Shown here: positions 54,054-64,000 of the stretch, piece after piece | Position numbering within the stretch: position 1 is the first letter of the stretch | How the letters are laid out: every line of letters begins with the position of its first letter | NCBI GenBank assembly: GCA_000733355.1 | Contig: JNVV01000038.1 | Coordinates: forward strand, 389,414-453,413 | Source: Falciphora oryzae | Taxonomy: Eukaryota; Ascomycota; Sordariomycetes; Magnaporthales; Magnaporthaceae | DNA: 64,000 nt | Reading direction: 5' to 3' | Made by a program: the position numbers and the translations under genes | The notes under the pieces: model-generated | The model's database searches: none | The model's input: only the letters and a program-made list of their open reading frames with translations | Told to the model about the DNA's origin: nothing

Positions 54054-54536
54054 TGTTACAATCAAGCTCTGCTCCTAGGGTAGGACATTTAGGGAAGGTG
54101 CTAAATAGTACATTTGATAGGGGTTGCTTCAAAAAAACCGGGAAACTGGTGATAAAAGCTTAAATTGCTTACTTAAAGGGGTACTTTGGAGCTAACTTAG
54201 GTTAACTAATGCCGATGCTTTAATTAAAGCTATTTAACCGTGGAAAAACCTTTCCCTTATATATACGACCTAGTCTTTCCTAATTTGTGCTATGTTTGCT
54301 ATATCGCATATTAAATATATCACTTTAAAGATTTGTGCTATATCTGCTATATCACATATCAAACATATCATTTTAAGGTCCTATGCTATATCTGCTATAT
54401 CGCATATTAAACATATCACTTTAAGGTCACGTGTCCTTCCACGTAACCCTTCCTTTTCCAAATGCGGGGTTAAAGGTGCTTTTTTCCCGGGGCTTAACCC
54501 AGGCCTCCTATCCCCGCCACCTATATGGTCGTAACA
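54054..54536 (-). repeat. Element C 3' LTR
   Basis: 483 bp, TG...CA, same length as the other LTR at 60813-61295. Contains three tandem 48-bp units starting near 54287, 54335 and 54383 (core GCTATATCTGCTATATCGCA) and a TATATATA stretch near 54260. The antisense ORF starts 114 bp beyond its inner edge, so the LTR could serve as its promoter. Confidence 0.92.
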
Positions 54537-54649
54537 TTAGGTCCCCTCTTTTAAGCCAAATCCCTTTAGCTATATCTGCTATCCCTTCCTTTTATTAGTA
54601 GTAAGTACTTTCCTTCCTTGCTATCTCCCATCCCCTTACTTTTAACAAA

Positions 54650-55225
54650 ATGTCGGATCGGGTGCAAAAACGAAAAACTCCTATTACGCGTTCGACTGTA
54701 CGTCGCGACAACCTCTTTACCGCCCTCATTTCTTCTTCAGTTAAAATGCCTTCCTATTCTTTTTACGAAGCCTTAAATCGTTCCTATTGCAAGGTTTCTC
54801 CTTAAAACTTTTCCCGATGCGTAAAGTGTGTCCGTTAGGGCCGTTCCCGCTGCGACGTACTAGGCCCTTCGCTTGCACAACTTCAAAAGCTTCAGCATCA
54901 GTTTATATAACGTAAAGCTAAATTGGAAGCTGCTAAAAAAAAGCGTCGCTTTATTAACGCAAAAATAAAACGTTTGCGAAAACAAAAAAAAGTGTGGTTA
55001 AAGAAAAAAATGCGTGCGATACGTCGGGGTATCGACAATTTGGAAAAGCTAAAGCGGATTAAACGGGAGGAAGCCGAAAGAGCTGCCACGCAGGCCCTTA
55101 CTACGCCTTCTGCCCTATCTGCCCCTTCCTTTCCTCCGCTATCGCCTTCCTTTCTAAACTAGCCGGGTCCCGAAGTCAATCCTGCCTTCGACCTGGGTAT
55201 CTTTCTTCAATCGGGTAAGTCGTAA
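54650..55225 (+). pseudogene. Antisense ORF of the chromovirus, copy C
   Basis: 576 nt, 191 codons plus stop, starting MSDRVQKRKTPITRSTVRR. It has the Cys group CVKCV and RSRCDVLGPS (C-x2-C-x7-C), a Lys/Arg-rich coiled coil (KKRRFINAKIKRLRKQKK, RRGIDNLEKLKRIKREEAE) and a Ser/Pro-rich tail (PSALSAPSFPPLSPSFLN). Four in-frame stops occur (after VSP, CVR, QFI and FLN). Copy A has sense codons at two of them (Gln and Trp), so they fit C-to-T/G-to-A damage of a real ORF. Position, antisense to pol and next to the 3' LTR, is conserved. The product looks like a small nucleic-acid-binding protein; function unknown. Confidence 0.72.
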
Positions 55226-55245
55226 AGTTCCCAACAACTTCCTTA

Positions 55246-55317
55246 AGTCCTATAGCACATTAGGTGTAGCTTTGGCTTCTTCTGCCGAGGTCTCGGGTTC
55301 GAATCCCGGCAAGACCG
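55246..55317 (+). other. tRNA-Lys-like sequence in element C
   Basis: 72 nt on the same strand as the antisense ORF, 20 bp after it. Anticodon-like arm TTGGC-TTCTTCT-GCCGA (CTT, lysine) is fully paired apart from one G-T; T-arm TCGGG-TTCGAAT-CCCGG is intact. The acceptor pairs at only four of seven positions, against six of seven in copy A. GGTTCGAATCC would serve as a B box for RNA polymerase III. Confidence 0.55.
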
Positions 55318-55399
55318 TCGCCAGGGAACTAATTGTCGAACTCCGGCGGTTGGTTCCTTAGCTTCTCTCTTTTTTTTTTTTTTTTTTTTTAGTAACCTT

Positions 55400-58300
55400 C
55401 TGCTAGGCGCTCCCGCTGGTACTCCGCTAGCGCTTCCTAACAGTTCCTAAGGTTCGTTTCGTTTTCCCACGTGTTATATTCGTAGCTAAATCCTGCCCAC
55501 TTAACGAGGTACTACCGCTTACGGTAATACCTTTTTTCGTCGAATATTTCTTTAACCTCCCACTTTTGGTTTAGGTCGACTTCCACTAACTCGTTGCTTT
55601 TTATACCAGGCGGTACTGGTTTTAGCAAAAAGACGTAAAAAACTAGGTAGATTTCTATAGTTAGGGGGAATTGTAACTCGTAATTAACGTTCGATACCAC
55701 CTTTTTCACTTTAAACGGCCCAAGCTTTTTGTGATCCAGCTTATCATTTGGTCGTTTCGTTTTAATGTTGCGGCGCAAAAGATAAACGCTATCCCCCTCC
55801 TTAAAAATCGGTCCCTCGATCTTTTTTTTGTTAGCTTACGTAGCTATTCGTTGCCGTAACTCCTTAAGCTTTATTTAAAAATTTTTATGCAGTTTGGTAA
55901 ACTCCGTCACCTGGATTTCTGCTGCTAGGGCATATGGTCCTGCTTTAGGTTTTCCGTACACCGTAAATATATACCCGTAATTTGCAAAAAACGGTGTAGT
56001 CCCCGTACTTTCGTATTTTAAACTGTTATACGCAAACTGCGCCATAGGAAGCAATTATACCCAATCCGTTTGTTTATAGTTGACGTAATGGCGAAAGTAC
56101 TATTCCATAGTTTGGTTCGTTCGCTCGGTCTATCCGTTTATTTCCGGGTGGTACGCTATTAACAAAGCGTGCTCGGCTCCCAACCTAAATACGAGCGCGC
56201 GCTAAAACTTGCTTATAAACAGCTTATCCCTGTTTATAACGATATGCTTTAGCACTCCGTGCTCTGCGATCACATGCCGGATAAAAACGTACGCTAACTC
56301 CGTAACATCGCTTGCCTCCTTATAAAGTAAAAACAAAGCATATTTGGTAAGCCTGTCCACTATTACTAAGATGCTATCATAACAGATATTCGTTAGGGGC
56401 TTTTTTAACTTTGGTAGCTTAACGACGAAATTTGCTATAACATATTGCTATGCCTTGTTAAGCGTTGGCAAAGGTTGCAATAACCTATAAGGCTTATATC
56501 GGCTGGCCTTATTCTTTGCGCAGCTTTTACAATCTTTAATTACTTTTTGTATTTCGGCTCGAATTCCGACAAACCCGTAGTGTTATTGTAGCTTTTTTTA
56601 TGTTTTGGTTACTCCTTAATGGCTATAAGCCAACTACCCGTAAATTTGCTAAATCCTTTCAAAAGTCCATTCCTTTTACTTAGCTGTTTTTACTAATACC
56701 CGTTACGCCGGGACTAGAGATCCGTTTAGGCCTTAGGCGAATATTATACGAGTTTTTTTTTAAAATATTAACCTCGTAATTTAATCGGCAACTAAAAGCG
56801 TCCGCCCGTCCGTTTTCCGATCTTTTGCGGTATTCGATCCGGATATTATAATTTTAAAGGAACTTATTTTACCGGATTTGCCGTTTGTTTAAATTTTTGC
56901 TAGTAATAAAATGTAATAGGTTTTTGTGGTACGTATATACTATAATTTAATACTTTACTCTATATAAATAAAATTTCCATTTTTTTAACGCTTTAATAAT
57001 AGCGAGAAGCTCTTTATTATAAATTTAATAATTTAATTTAAATCCATTAAGTTTTTGTAAAAAAAAGGCGCAAAAGTGCAACCTTCCTTGCTCGTCTTTT
57101 TATTTGAATTATCCCCCGATTGCGAAATCTAACGCATCGGTTTCTACTTCGAAAAATTTATTTAAATTTGGCATAGCTAAAACTGGTTTTTGCGAAACGG
57201 CTATCCGCAATAGCTCGAAAGCTTCTTATTTTTATTTCCCCTAATAGAACTAGGTATTATTCTTAATAAAATTCGTAAATGGTACAACCTTTTTGCTAAA
57301 ATCGCGGATAAATTATTGGTAAAAGTTTATAAACCTTAGGAAATTTCGGACCTCTTTAACGTTTATAGGTACAAACCATTCCTTAACCTCGCGCACCTTT
57401 TTAAAGTTTATGCGAACTTTTCCGGGTATAATAACAAAACCTAGGAAAACGACCTCCTGCGTATGCCATACACATTTTTCTGGGTTAATTAGGAGCTTAG
57501 CGTCTTGCAGTTTTTGCAGCACCTTATGCACATGCTTTTTATATTTTTCCAATATTCCCGAAAAAATTAGGATATCGTCCAAATATGCGAAAACAAAAAT
57601 GTTAAGGTACTTTCGCAATACGTAGTTAATTATCCGCTAAAATATGGCTAACGCATTGGTAAACCCGAAGGTTATTACCAAAAACTTAAAAACCCCGAAT
57701 TTCGTTCGAAAAGCTATTATCCATTCCTAACCCTCTTTAATTCGTAATAGGCTATAAGCTTTACGTAGGTCCAAAGCCGTAAAATATTTGGCTTTGCTAA
57801 ACTTATCCCGTAGCTTGTTAATAAAAAGCAAAGGATATCGATTTTTAATAGTTACTTCGTTTAACGGTCGGTAATCGATATACATCCGCTCCTTTCCGTT
57901 TTTTTTTAGCACGAACAATATCCCGTATCCAATAGGAGAGTTGGAGGGTTTGATAAGTCCTTTTAATAAATCCTCCCTTAATTGTTCCTTTAGCACTTCT
58001 TACTATTTTTAGCTTAACTGATACAACTTTTAGTACTTAAACTATATTTTTAGTTTAAGCTTAATTTCGTAATCGAATAGCTTATATTCCGGGAGTACTA
58101 TTTCCAAATCTTTCCTAAATAGTTTTTAATATTAGAAATACTTTTTTAGGACGTTCCGCATTCGTATAACAAGGTTTACTCGTTTTTTAAAGTCGACGTC
58201 GCTTGTAAATAGTTGCGATTCCGTCGATACCGATTGCTTGGGCTAATTGCTTTATCCTGCTACCGTTGTAGCTGCTTTTTATGGCTTTGTAGGTTCACTA

Positions 58301-58660
58301 TCCGGGGTTCGGGGCTGTTGAACCGTTACGGGGTTTTATAAACTTCCCTATTAAATTTAGCCGGTAACCCAATCTATTCGTAAATTGCTTTTTTTAAACT
58401 AGGGGATGCCCAAAATCACGTCTTCCCCTCCTATATCCATAATATCCAGGGTAACGCGGAAATTCTTCCTTTGGCATCGAAATTTGAAATAATCAATCTT
58501 TTTATCGATATAGCCATTATTAAATGTAACCGGTTTTCCTTCCACAATCTTTAAGCTATACGGCGTTTTTTTCTTTTTTGCCGGAATACCGTACCTCCTC
58601 GCTACTTCCGGCAAAAGGTAATTATTTTAAGCCCCGCTATCGATTATAGCGTGCAGCTTT
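55400..58660 (-). pseudogene. Element C pol (protease, RT, RNase H, integrase, chromodomain)
   Basis: From the N-terminal side: protease with HAIIDSGA near 58650 and GGEDVILGIP near 58405; reverse transcriptase with SNSPIGYGILFVLKKNGKER, FSKAKYFTALDLRKAYSLL and FAYLDDILIF (57600-57996); RNase H in broken frames; integrase near 56400-55700; and a chromodomain YLVKWAGFSYEYNTWENE near 55450-55500, which targets chromoviruses to marked heterochromatin. Stops occur throughout, often at Trp or Gln sites. Confidence 0.82.
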
Positions 58661-58799
58661 TTTCCTTTATACCGTAATACCACCATTAAATGCTAGTGTT
58701 AGTTAACGTTTATTGCGGCTAAGGTTTTTGCTTATTGTTAGGGTCCATTCCGTACCTTTGTATCGGGTAGCCACTTTAGTTTTTTACTTTGGGAGCCTT

Positions 58800-60750
58800 T
58801 CCCTTTCTTATGGATTGTTCGGCTTTGTAGCTTACGTAGCCAGGCAGGCCTAATCGCACGCGGCCTTCCGTTTAAACCCGGGCCTTTTCCTTCATATAAA
58901 CTTTGCATTCGGGCTTTCCGCAGTTAAAGTATAGTAGGAGCCCCGAAATGCATAGCATAGGGTAGGAAGGTAAAGGTGCGAAGGTCGCTTTAAATTACGA
59001 ATAGTCCACTTTAGTAATCCTTTATTTAAAAAGCTAATAATCCCTTTTTAAGTTTTTAATCGGCTCGCCGTTCTTTTTTTCGGAAAAGAAATCGCTTTTT
59101 AGCTTTGCGGCTAGATGCTATTCGCAGCAATCGTTTACGCACTCGGCCCAAAAAAGCTCGTCGTATCTTACTGCCTCGATATCCACATTTAGGTGGTTTT
59201 GGTTATATAATTCCGTGCTGCGTTCTCCTTTCGGAAGCACTTTTTCGTACGGAGCCCCGTAATAAGTAATTTGCTAATCGTCCCGGAACCAGTCCAAAGG
59301 CTTGCCGTCGTCGTCAAATGCTAGCTTTTCCCGCATAAATCTTCCGATAAGCTTGGGCTGGTTTTAAAACTATCGGTCCGATTCCGAAAATCCAAACGAG
59401 GTATAAGCTTTACTAATATTGAATATGTTATATATTCGTTGCTTTATAGTTGGAAATAAACCTTCGGTTTTTTTTCGTTTTTTAGCCATATGGGTTTAAC
59501 CTAATAGCTTGTTATCGATTTCGTTATTGGTGTTATAAGTAAATTCGGTAACCCACGCAACGGTATTATCTTTTTTTTCGGATTCCGTAAATTTGGTAGC
59601 GAAAATTTGTTCTTTTTCGCTGTTATACTCGATCCTAGTAGGACCTCCATTAAAGATCGTCCGAATCCGTCGCGTCGCGGCTACCCGCCTTTTAGGGTAC
59701 CAGCCGGTCGCGTCCTTATCAAATTAATGCGTCGCGTATAAGTCCTCGTAGCAATAGGTCCAGCTAAAAGCTGCTTCGGGGCATAAGCTGTTTTCCGCTT
59801 AAGCGTTTCCCCGTCGGGTGATTGCCGCTTGCCGCTGCGGGCAATTTCGTTTAATATAGCCCTTTTAACCATATTTAAAGCATTTCCCATCCTTAAAGTC
59901 CTGCCTTTTCTTGTTGCTCTGCTTTTGCAAATGGGTGGCTCTAGCGCTAAGGTTTATAGGTCCAGGGTGTATGCCATAAGCCGTGCTTAGCTGCTGCTTG
60001 TTTTTTTTGTAATTGTTTTTGTTATTCACCACTTTGGTTGGCTGACCCTTTTTTTCAAATCGTCGTTCGTATAACCTGTCGCTAATACGGACGGCTATTT
60101 GGATATAGTCCGGGAAATCCTCCGGTTAATCCGCTTTGGAAAGCTCGTTTTTTACATTTTCGCGGAAACCCCCGTAAAAGTGCGCCATTTTAATTTGGTC
60201 GGTCCAATTAAGCTTGGTTACGAGGCGTTAGAACTTTAAAGCGTATATAAAGGCTAGCCCTTTTTATCGAAAGCTAAGAATTTCTTTTTCCGTAACCAAT
60301 CGCTCGTCGACCTGGCCGAAAACTTTGCCAACTTTTTTTCCGAATTTTTCAAAATTAGCAAACACAATTTGTGTTTATTTTTTAGATTCCACGCTTTAAA
60401 AGTAGTCCGCCTACGTAGGCTGGAACCAGTTTTTAACTTTTTTTCCAAAACGTGTGGCGGCGTAAGCCACCTTTTTTTTTCGGTACCAAAATGAGCTTTG
60501 TAAAACGAAAAATAAGCTTTGCATTCGGTAAGGAAAATCCGAAATTTGCCCGTTTCTCCGTCGTAAATTTCGGGAAATAGGAACTTGTATGCTTTTATCG
60601 CAATGTCCGGCTTACTTTAAACCGCGGCCAATTAAGCCTTAGCTTTAGTAAAATCTTTTACAAGCATTCGGAAAAGGTCGAAGGAAATGTCCTCGTTATA
60701 CTTCTTCCCTTCGTATTCGACGGTAGAAGGCTGCTCCGCTTGCTTGGAAC
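58800..60750 (-). pseudogene. Element C gag, decayed
   Basis: Broken minus-strand frames between the 5' LTR and protease. Stretches include KHKLCLLILKNSEKKLAKFS near 60350 and, near 58925, FNCGKPECKVYMKEK, a likely remnant of a CCHC knuckle. Gag is assigned mainly from position. Many stops. Confidence 0.55.
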
Positions 60751-60812
60751 CGGACGCCGATATTTTGTCGTACTATTCGCCTTCGGTAAATGCTGAACAG
60801 GATTAGTTAAAA

Positions 60813-61295
60813 TGTTACAATCAAGCTCTGCTCCTAAGGTAAAACACTTAGGGAAAGTGCTAAATAATACATTTAATAAGGGTTGCTTTAAGGAAACCGG
60901 GAAACTAGTAATAAAAGCTTAAATTGCTTGCTTAAAGGGGTACTTTGGAGCTAATTTAGGTTAATTAATGCCGATGCCTTAATCAAAGCTATTTAACCGT
61001 AAAAAAACCTTTCCTTTATATATACGACCTGGTCTTTCCTAATTTGTGCTATATTTGCTATGTCGCATATTAGATATATCACTTTAAGGACTTGTGCTAT
61101 ATTTGCTATGTTACATATCAGATATATCACTTTAAGGTCCTGTGCTATGTTTGTTATGTCGCATATCAAACATATCACTTTAAGGTCACGTGTCCTTCCA
61201 CGTGACCCTTCCTTTTCTAAGTGCGGGGTTGAGGGTGCTTCCTTCCCGGAGCTTGACCCAGGCCTCCTGTCCCCGCCACCTGTATGGTCGTAACA
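60813..61295 (-). repeat. Element C 5' LTR
   Basis: 483 bp, matching 54054-54536 with mostly transition differences. Followed on the right by ATAAA, the target duplication. Confidence 0.92.
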
Positions 61296-62449
61296 ATAAA
61301 GTCATCCGATTTTTTACCCTCGATTTTAAGGGGAACGAAATGCGCCATTTTAGTAAAGGGGTTTACCATTACCTAAATTAAATCGCACCCATCGTTTAAA
61401 AGGAGGTCCGTGATAAAATCTATAGCCACCGTTTTCCAGGGCTGGTAATGCAGCTCTATAAGTTATAGGGATCTAAAAGGGGCATGCCTTAAAGCTTTAT
61501 TGCGTTAGCACTCCAGGTATCCCCTTACGTATTCCCAGACTTTTGCTTCGATATTAGGCCATTAAAAGTGCCAAGTAATTAACTCGAAAGTTTTATCCAT
61601 ACCTATATATCCAGCGACTTTTATGTTATATTCGAATTCGAAGACTTCCTTTTGCAGGGCCTTCGTTAGCACCCACAATTTTTCCTTATAATAAAGGAAG
61701 CCATCTTTAACTTTTTTACCCTTTTCGGGCTTTTAAAAGCGGCCTTGGTATTCGGAATCCGATATACCAGCTTGTTTAATTTTGTTAGTAAATTCCGTAG
61801 CCCATTTTAGGATTGGAATATTATAAAGCCGGTTTAGGGATAAAAGGAAAAAAGGTGTTCCTTACGGCAAAACTTCTTCCATAAAATTATCTCCTTATCT
61901 TTCCAAAGCCGAAATTTTTGCTGGGAAATGTTTTTCTTGCAGGATCGTCGTAATCGGCTAATCCTTACTCCCTCCTTTTTTAAGCTTATACTAGGGTAAT
62001 TTCGACAGCACATCGGCTTTTCCATTTTGCTTTCCTGGCTGGTAATTGATTATAAACCAATAACCAGCCAGCTGTTGTACCCATCTAGCTTGCTTTCGAT
62101 TAAAAACTTTAGCCGTCAGGAAATATTCGAGGTTTCGGTAATCCGTATAAACCTTTATCCGGTGCTTTGCCCCTTTGAGGTAATACTTCCACCTAACGAA
62201 ACAATCAACGACCGCCAAAAGTTTTTTATCGTAAATTTTATAATTAATTTCGGCGGGTAACATTTTGCGCGAATAGAAAGCAACGGGGTGCAATTTGTTG
62301 GTTTCGGGGTCCCTTTGGGATAGCACCCTTCCAAAAGCAAAATTCAAAGCGTCTACCTCGATTTGCGCCGGGAAAAACGGATCGAAATGCCGGAGTATCG
62401 GAAGCGAAACGAAAGCGACTTTAAAAGCCTCAAAAGCCTGGTCCATCTC
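61296..62449 (-). pseudogene. Element B RNase H and integrase, N-terminal part
   Basis: Minus strand. Starts at the right with RT connection and RNase H: DQAFEAFKVAFVSLPILRHF, VDALNFAFGRVLSQRD, LLAVVDCFVRWKYYLKG, FIINYQPGKQNGKADVLSKL. The integrase N-terminal zinc region and core follow toward 61300 (VNPFTKMAHFVPLKIEGKKS). It stops at 61296 where element C is inserted. The RT, protease and gag expected further upstream are missing; the sequence meets an oppositely oriented LTR at 62450. The RNase H frame is open for about 160 codons. Confidence 0.82.
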
Positions 62450-62744
62450 TATCACACGGAAAAACCCGTGGACCCAACTAGTCGGCATCACGAGTCGGCC
62501 TCACGGAGGGTCAAAGACCCGCATAGGCGGTTAACGGCCCTAAGGCCAAGCGGCGAAGGTCGGAAGGCAGTGTGAATCATGTACTCGATACTTCGCACGG
62601 ATTACAAAGGGTTTATATAAACCCTGCCATCTCCTATGTCCTTCACGAAAGATTCCTTCCTCCTCAAGCATCTCTTGAGCCCATAGAAAGATTATCTGCA
62701 ATCTAGAGATTCTTTCTCCAAGCCGTCTTTAACCCCTTGTTACA
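62450..62744 (+). repeat. LTR of gypsy family B, copy 3 (inverted relative to B)
   Basis: 295 bp in plus orientation, starting TATCACACGGAAAAACCC (the terminal TG appears as TA) and ending CCCCTTGTTACA. It is inverted relative to copy 2 and to element B's pol, so it cannot be B's own 5' LTR in a normal structure. The flanks ATCTC and CCTTT show no duplication. Confidence 0.85.
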
Positions 62745-62775
62745 CCTTTGGCCCCGGAATATCCGAAAACCCCTA
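62745..62775 (+). pseudogene. Pogo copy P2, internal fragment
   Basis: CCTTTGGCCCCGGAATATCC plus GAAAACCCCTA matches the P1 transposase stretch encoding LWPRNIRKPL on the corresponding strand. It ends at the TA where foldback D is inserted and continues at 63599. Confidence 0.8.
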
Positions 62776-63598
62776 AGTCAAGACCCCTACTTTGCGCCAC
62801 CCCCCACTTCCGGCCACCCCGATTCCCATACTAAATCGCCAAAACGCACCGTTTTCAATCCGCAATAGCAAATCCAAATAAAATCGCACAAATGCAATCC
62901 CAAAACCAATCGAAAGCCGCTTTTTAACGCTTTTCAAAAGTATTAATTTTGGATTTCTTAGGTACTGATGAATCCGGAAATTTAAATTTGAAAACAAAGG
63001 TCCAAAATACATACTAATTTTACGACATTACACAGTTAAATAAATCTTTCAATTTATATCCGATTAGGTTTTGGTATTTTATATAATATGGAGTTTAGAA
63101 AGGACTTTTTAAAAGTAAAACCGTATATTTTAACCTATTTTTTTCTATTAAATTAAAAAATATTTTATATTTTACTAGTTAACAAACTTTTTATATGAGA
63201 AAAACTTTTAACTTTTTTATTTAAATGAAAAAAAATAGTTATAAATATACGGTTTTACGTAAAGGAAAGCCCTTTTAAAACTTTATATTAATGTAAATAC
63301 CCGGGTTTCATTCAATTTAAATTTAAAGATTTATTTTACTTTATATTTTCGTAAAATTAGTATGTATTTTGCACCTTCAACTTTGAGCCGGAATCCCTAG
63401 CCCTATAAGGCTTTTAAAAATACAAACTTGCCTTGTTGCAAAGCTTTTAAAAAAACGCTTTCGATTGGTTTTGGGTTTGCGTTTGTGCGATTTTATTTCG
63501 ATTTGCTATTGCGGATTGAAAACGGTACGTTTTGGCGATTTAGTATGGGAATCGGGGTGGCCGGAAGTGGGGGGTGGCGCAAAGTAGGGGTCTTGACT
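62776..63598. mobile_element. Foldback element D (823 bp)
   Basis: Starts AGTCAAGACCCCTACTTTGC and ends with the exact inverse, flanked by TA. Outer arms of about 170 bp are nearly perfect inverted repeats (CCACCCCCCACTTCCGGCC, then AAATCGCCAAAACG and GCAATCCCAAAACCAATCGA). The AT-rich interior also pairs (AATACATACTAATTTTACGA, TAAAACCGTATATTT). Non-coding. The P1 sequence across this spot (CCCCTATCGAG) is uninterrupted, proving a TA-targeted insertion into P2. Confidence 0.9.
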
Positions 63599-63650
63599 TA
63601 TCGAACCGATTTATACTCGAAAACTCCCAACAAAACGACACCTTCCTCGT
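63599..63650 (+). pseudogene. Pogo copy P2, fragment after foldback D
   Basis: TATCGAACCGATTTATACTC then GAAAACTCCCAAC aligns with P1 sequence encoding SSRLLLENSNQN on the corresponding strand. Similarity fades after about 50 bp; the right end of P2 was not found. Confidence 0.7.
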
Positions 63651-63775
63651 ATTTATCAATTTTTGGCATTGCGCTGTTAGTGCACACTGCCAAATTGCAT
63701 ACAATTTCTTAACATCTGCCAATTAGCGACCAAACACCAATAACCACGCCCGCCAACGGCGTTGGCGACGGCAAC

Positions 63776-64000
63776 ATGCCGCTGCCATCAGCCCCCCCCT
63801 CGGCCAATGGGGTAGCGCGCGCCTTCCTCGCCGGCTCGTCGGCCCGGAGGAACGCGTTATCGCCACACCGGCCCCCCCGCGCGCCAGCGCACCCGAACAC
63901 GCCGTCTCCGTTGCGGCCTCCGCAACACCCAACAGGGCCCGATCAGGGCCAGGAAGGCACCAATAACGGCAGCACCGGCACAGGTGCCCCCTTCTTTTCC
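63776..64000 (+). CDS. Unidentified Pro/Ala-rich open frame, runs off the window
   Basis: 75 codons open to the window edge, starting MPLPSAPPSANGVARAFLAG, rich in Pro, Ala, His and Gly (PHRPPRAPAHPNTPSPLRPP). GC-rich and free of the damage in the preceding block. Could be the start of a host gene or of a retroelement gag. Low confidence because GC-rich DNA gives chance frames. Confidence 0.3.
   Translation, partial: MPLPSAPPSANGVARAFLAGSSARRNALSPHRPPRAPAHPNTPSPLRPPQHPTGPDQGQEGTNNGSTGTGAPFFS

Larger units (their letters stand above)
54054..61295 (-). mobile_element. Complete Ty3/gypsy chromovirus C inserted in element B
   Basis: 7242 bp with two 483-bp LTRs and the 5-bp duplication ATAAA (54049-54053 and 61296-61300). 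pol and gag are on the minus strand: gag about 60750-58800, protease (DSGA) near 58640, reverse transcriptase 58010-57310, integrase 57000-55600, chromodomain near 55560-55400. Between the chromodomain and the 3' LTR, on the opposite strand, are a tRNA-like sequence and the 576-nt antisense ORF. In-frame stops are many, so it is inactive. Confidence 0.92.

Overview
The window is from the nuclear genome of a filamentous ascomycete, most likely a Sordariomycete. The signs are short 58-80 bp introns with GTRNGT donors and CTAAC-type branch points, fungal-only gene families (HET domain, DASH subunit Spc19, STL1-type sugar transporter, ascomycete bilirubin oxidase, CBM1), and repeats damaged in the manner of repeat-induced point mutation (RIP). 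No species can be named from the sequence alone.

Region 1 (1-34.8 kb) is GC-rich and gene-bearing. It starts with an assembly gap and several relics: a transcription-factor C-terminus with two in-frame stops, a HET-domain stub, a broken secreted protein, and an Spc19 remnant. Intact genes follow: an STL1-like transporter, an acetoacetate-decarboxylase-like protein, three divergent AIG1/GIMAP-like P-loop GTPases (10.55-19.77 kb), a degenerate G-alpha-like protein, a bilirubin oxidase and several small secreted proteins. An intact pogo-type DNA transposon sits between the second and third GTPase genes. About 5.3 kb (25.8-31.1 kb) has no gene I can support.

Region 2 (34.8-63.7 kb) is a nested transposon block that begins inside a disrupted CBM1 gene. 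Element A, a Ty3/gypsy chromovirus, carries a 7.7 kb Tad-like LINE flanked by a 17-bp target duplication. Next to it lies a palindromic foldback element holding a pogo transposon with related termini. Then a second pogo copy is broken by a gypsy element (B), which is itself interrupted by a complete 7.24 kb chromovirus (C, the A family) with two 483-bp LTRs and the target duplication ATAAA. An 823-bp foldback (D) sits at a TA in the same pogo copy. A and C both carry a 576-nt ORF antisense to pol plus a tRNA-Lys-like sequence between integrase and the 3' LTR. The last 0.3 kb is GC-rich again and enters an unidentified open frame.

The observations I rate highest are the GTPase trio with its shared unusual architecture, the conserved antisense ORF in the chromovirus family, the self-nested TIR family, the one-strand G-to-A mutation pattern in the LINE, and the motif-less G-alpha relative. 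All identifications are by reading motifs; no database search was possible.
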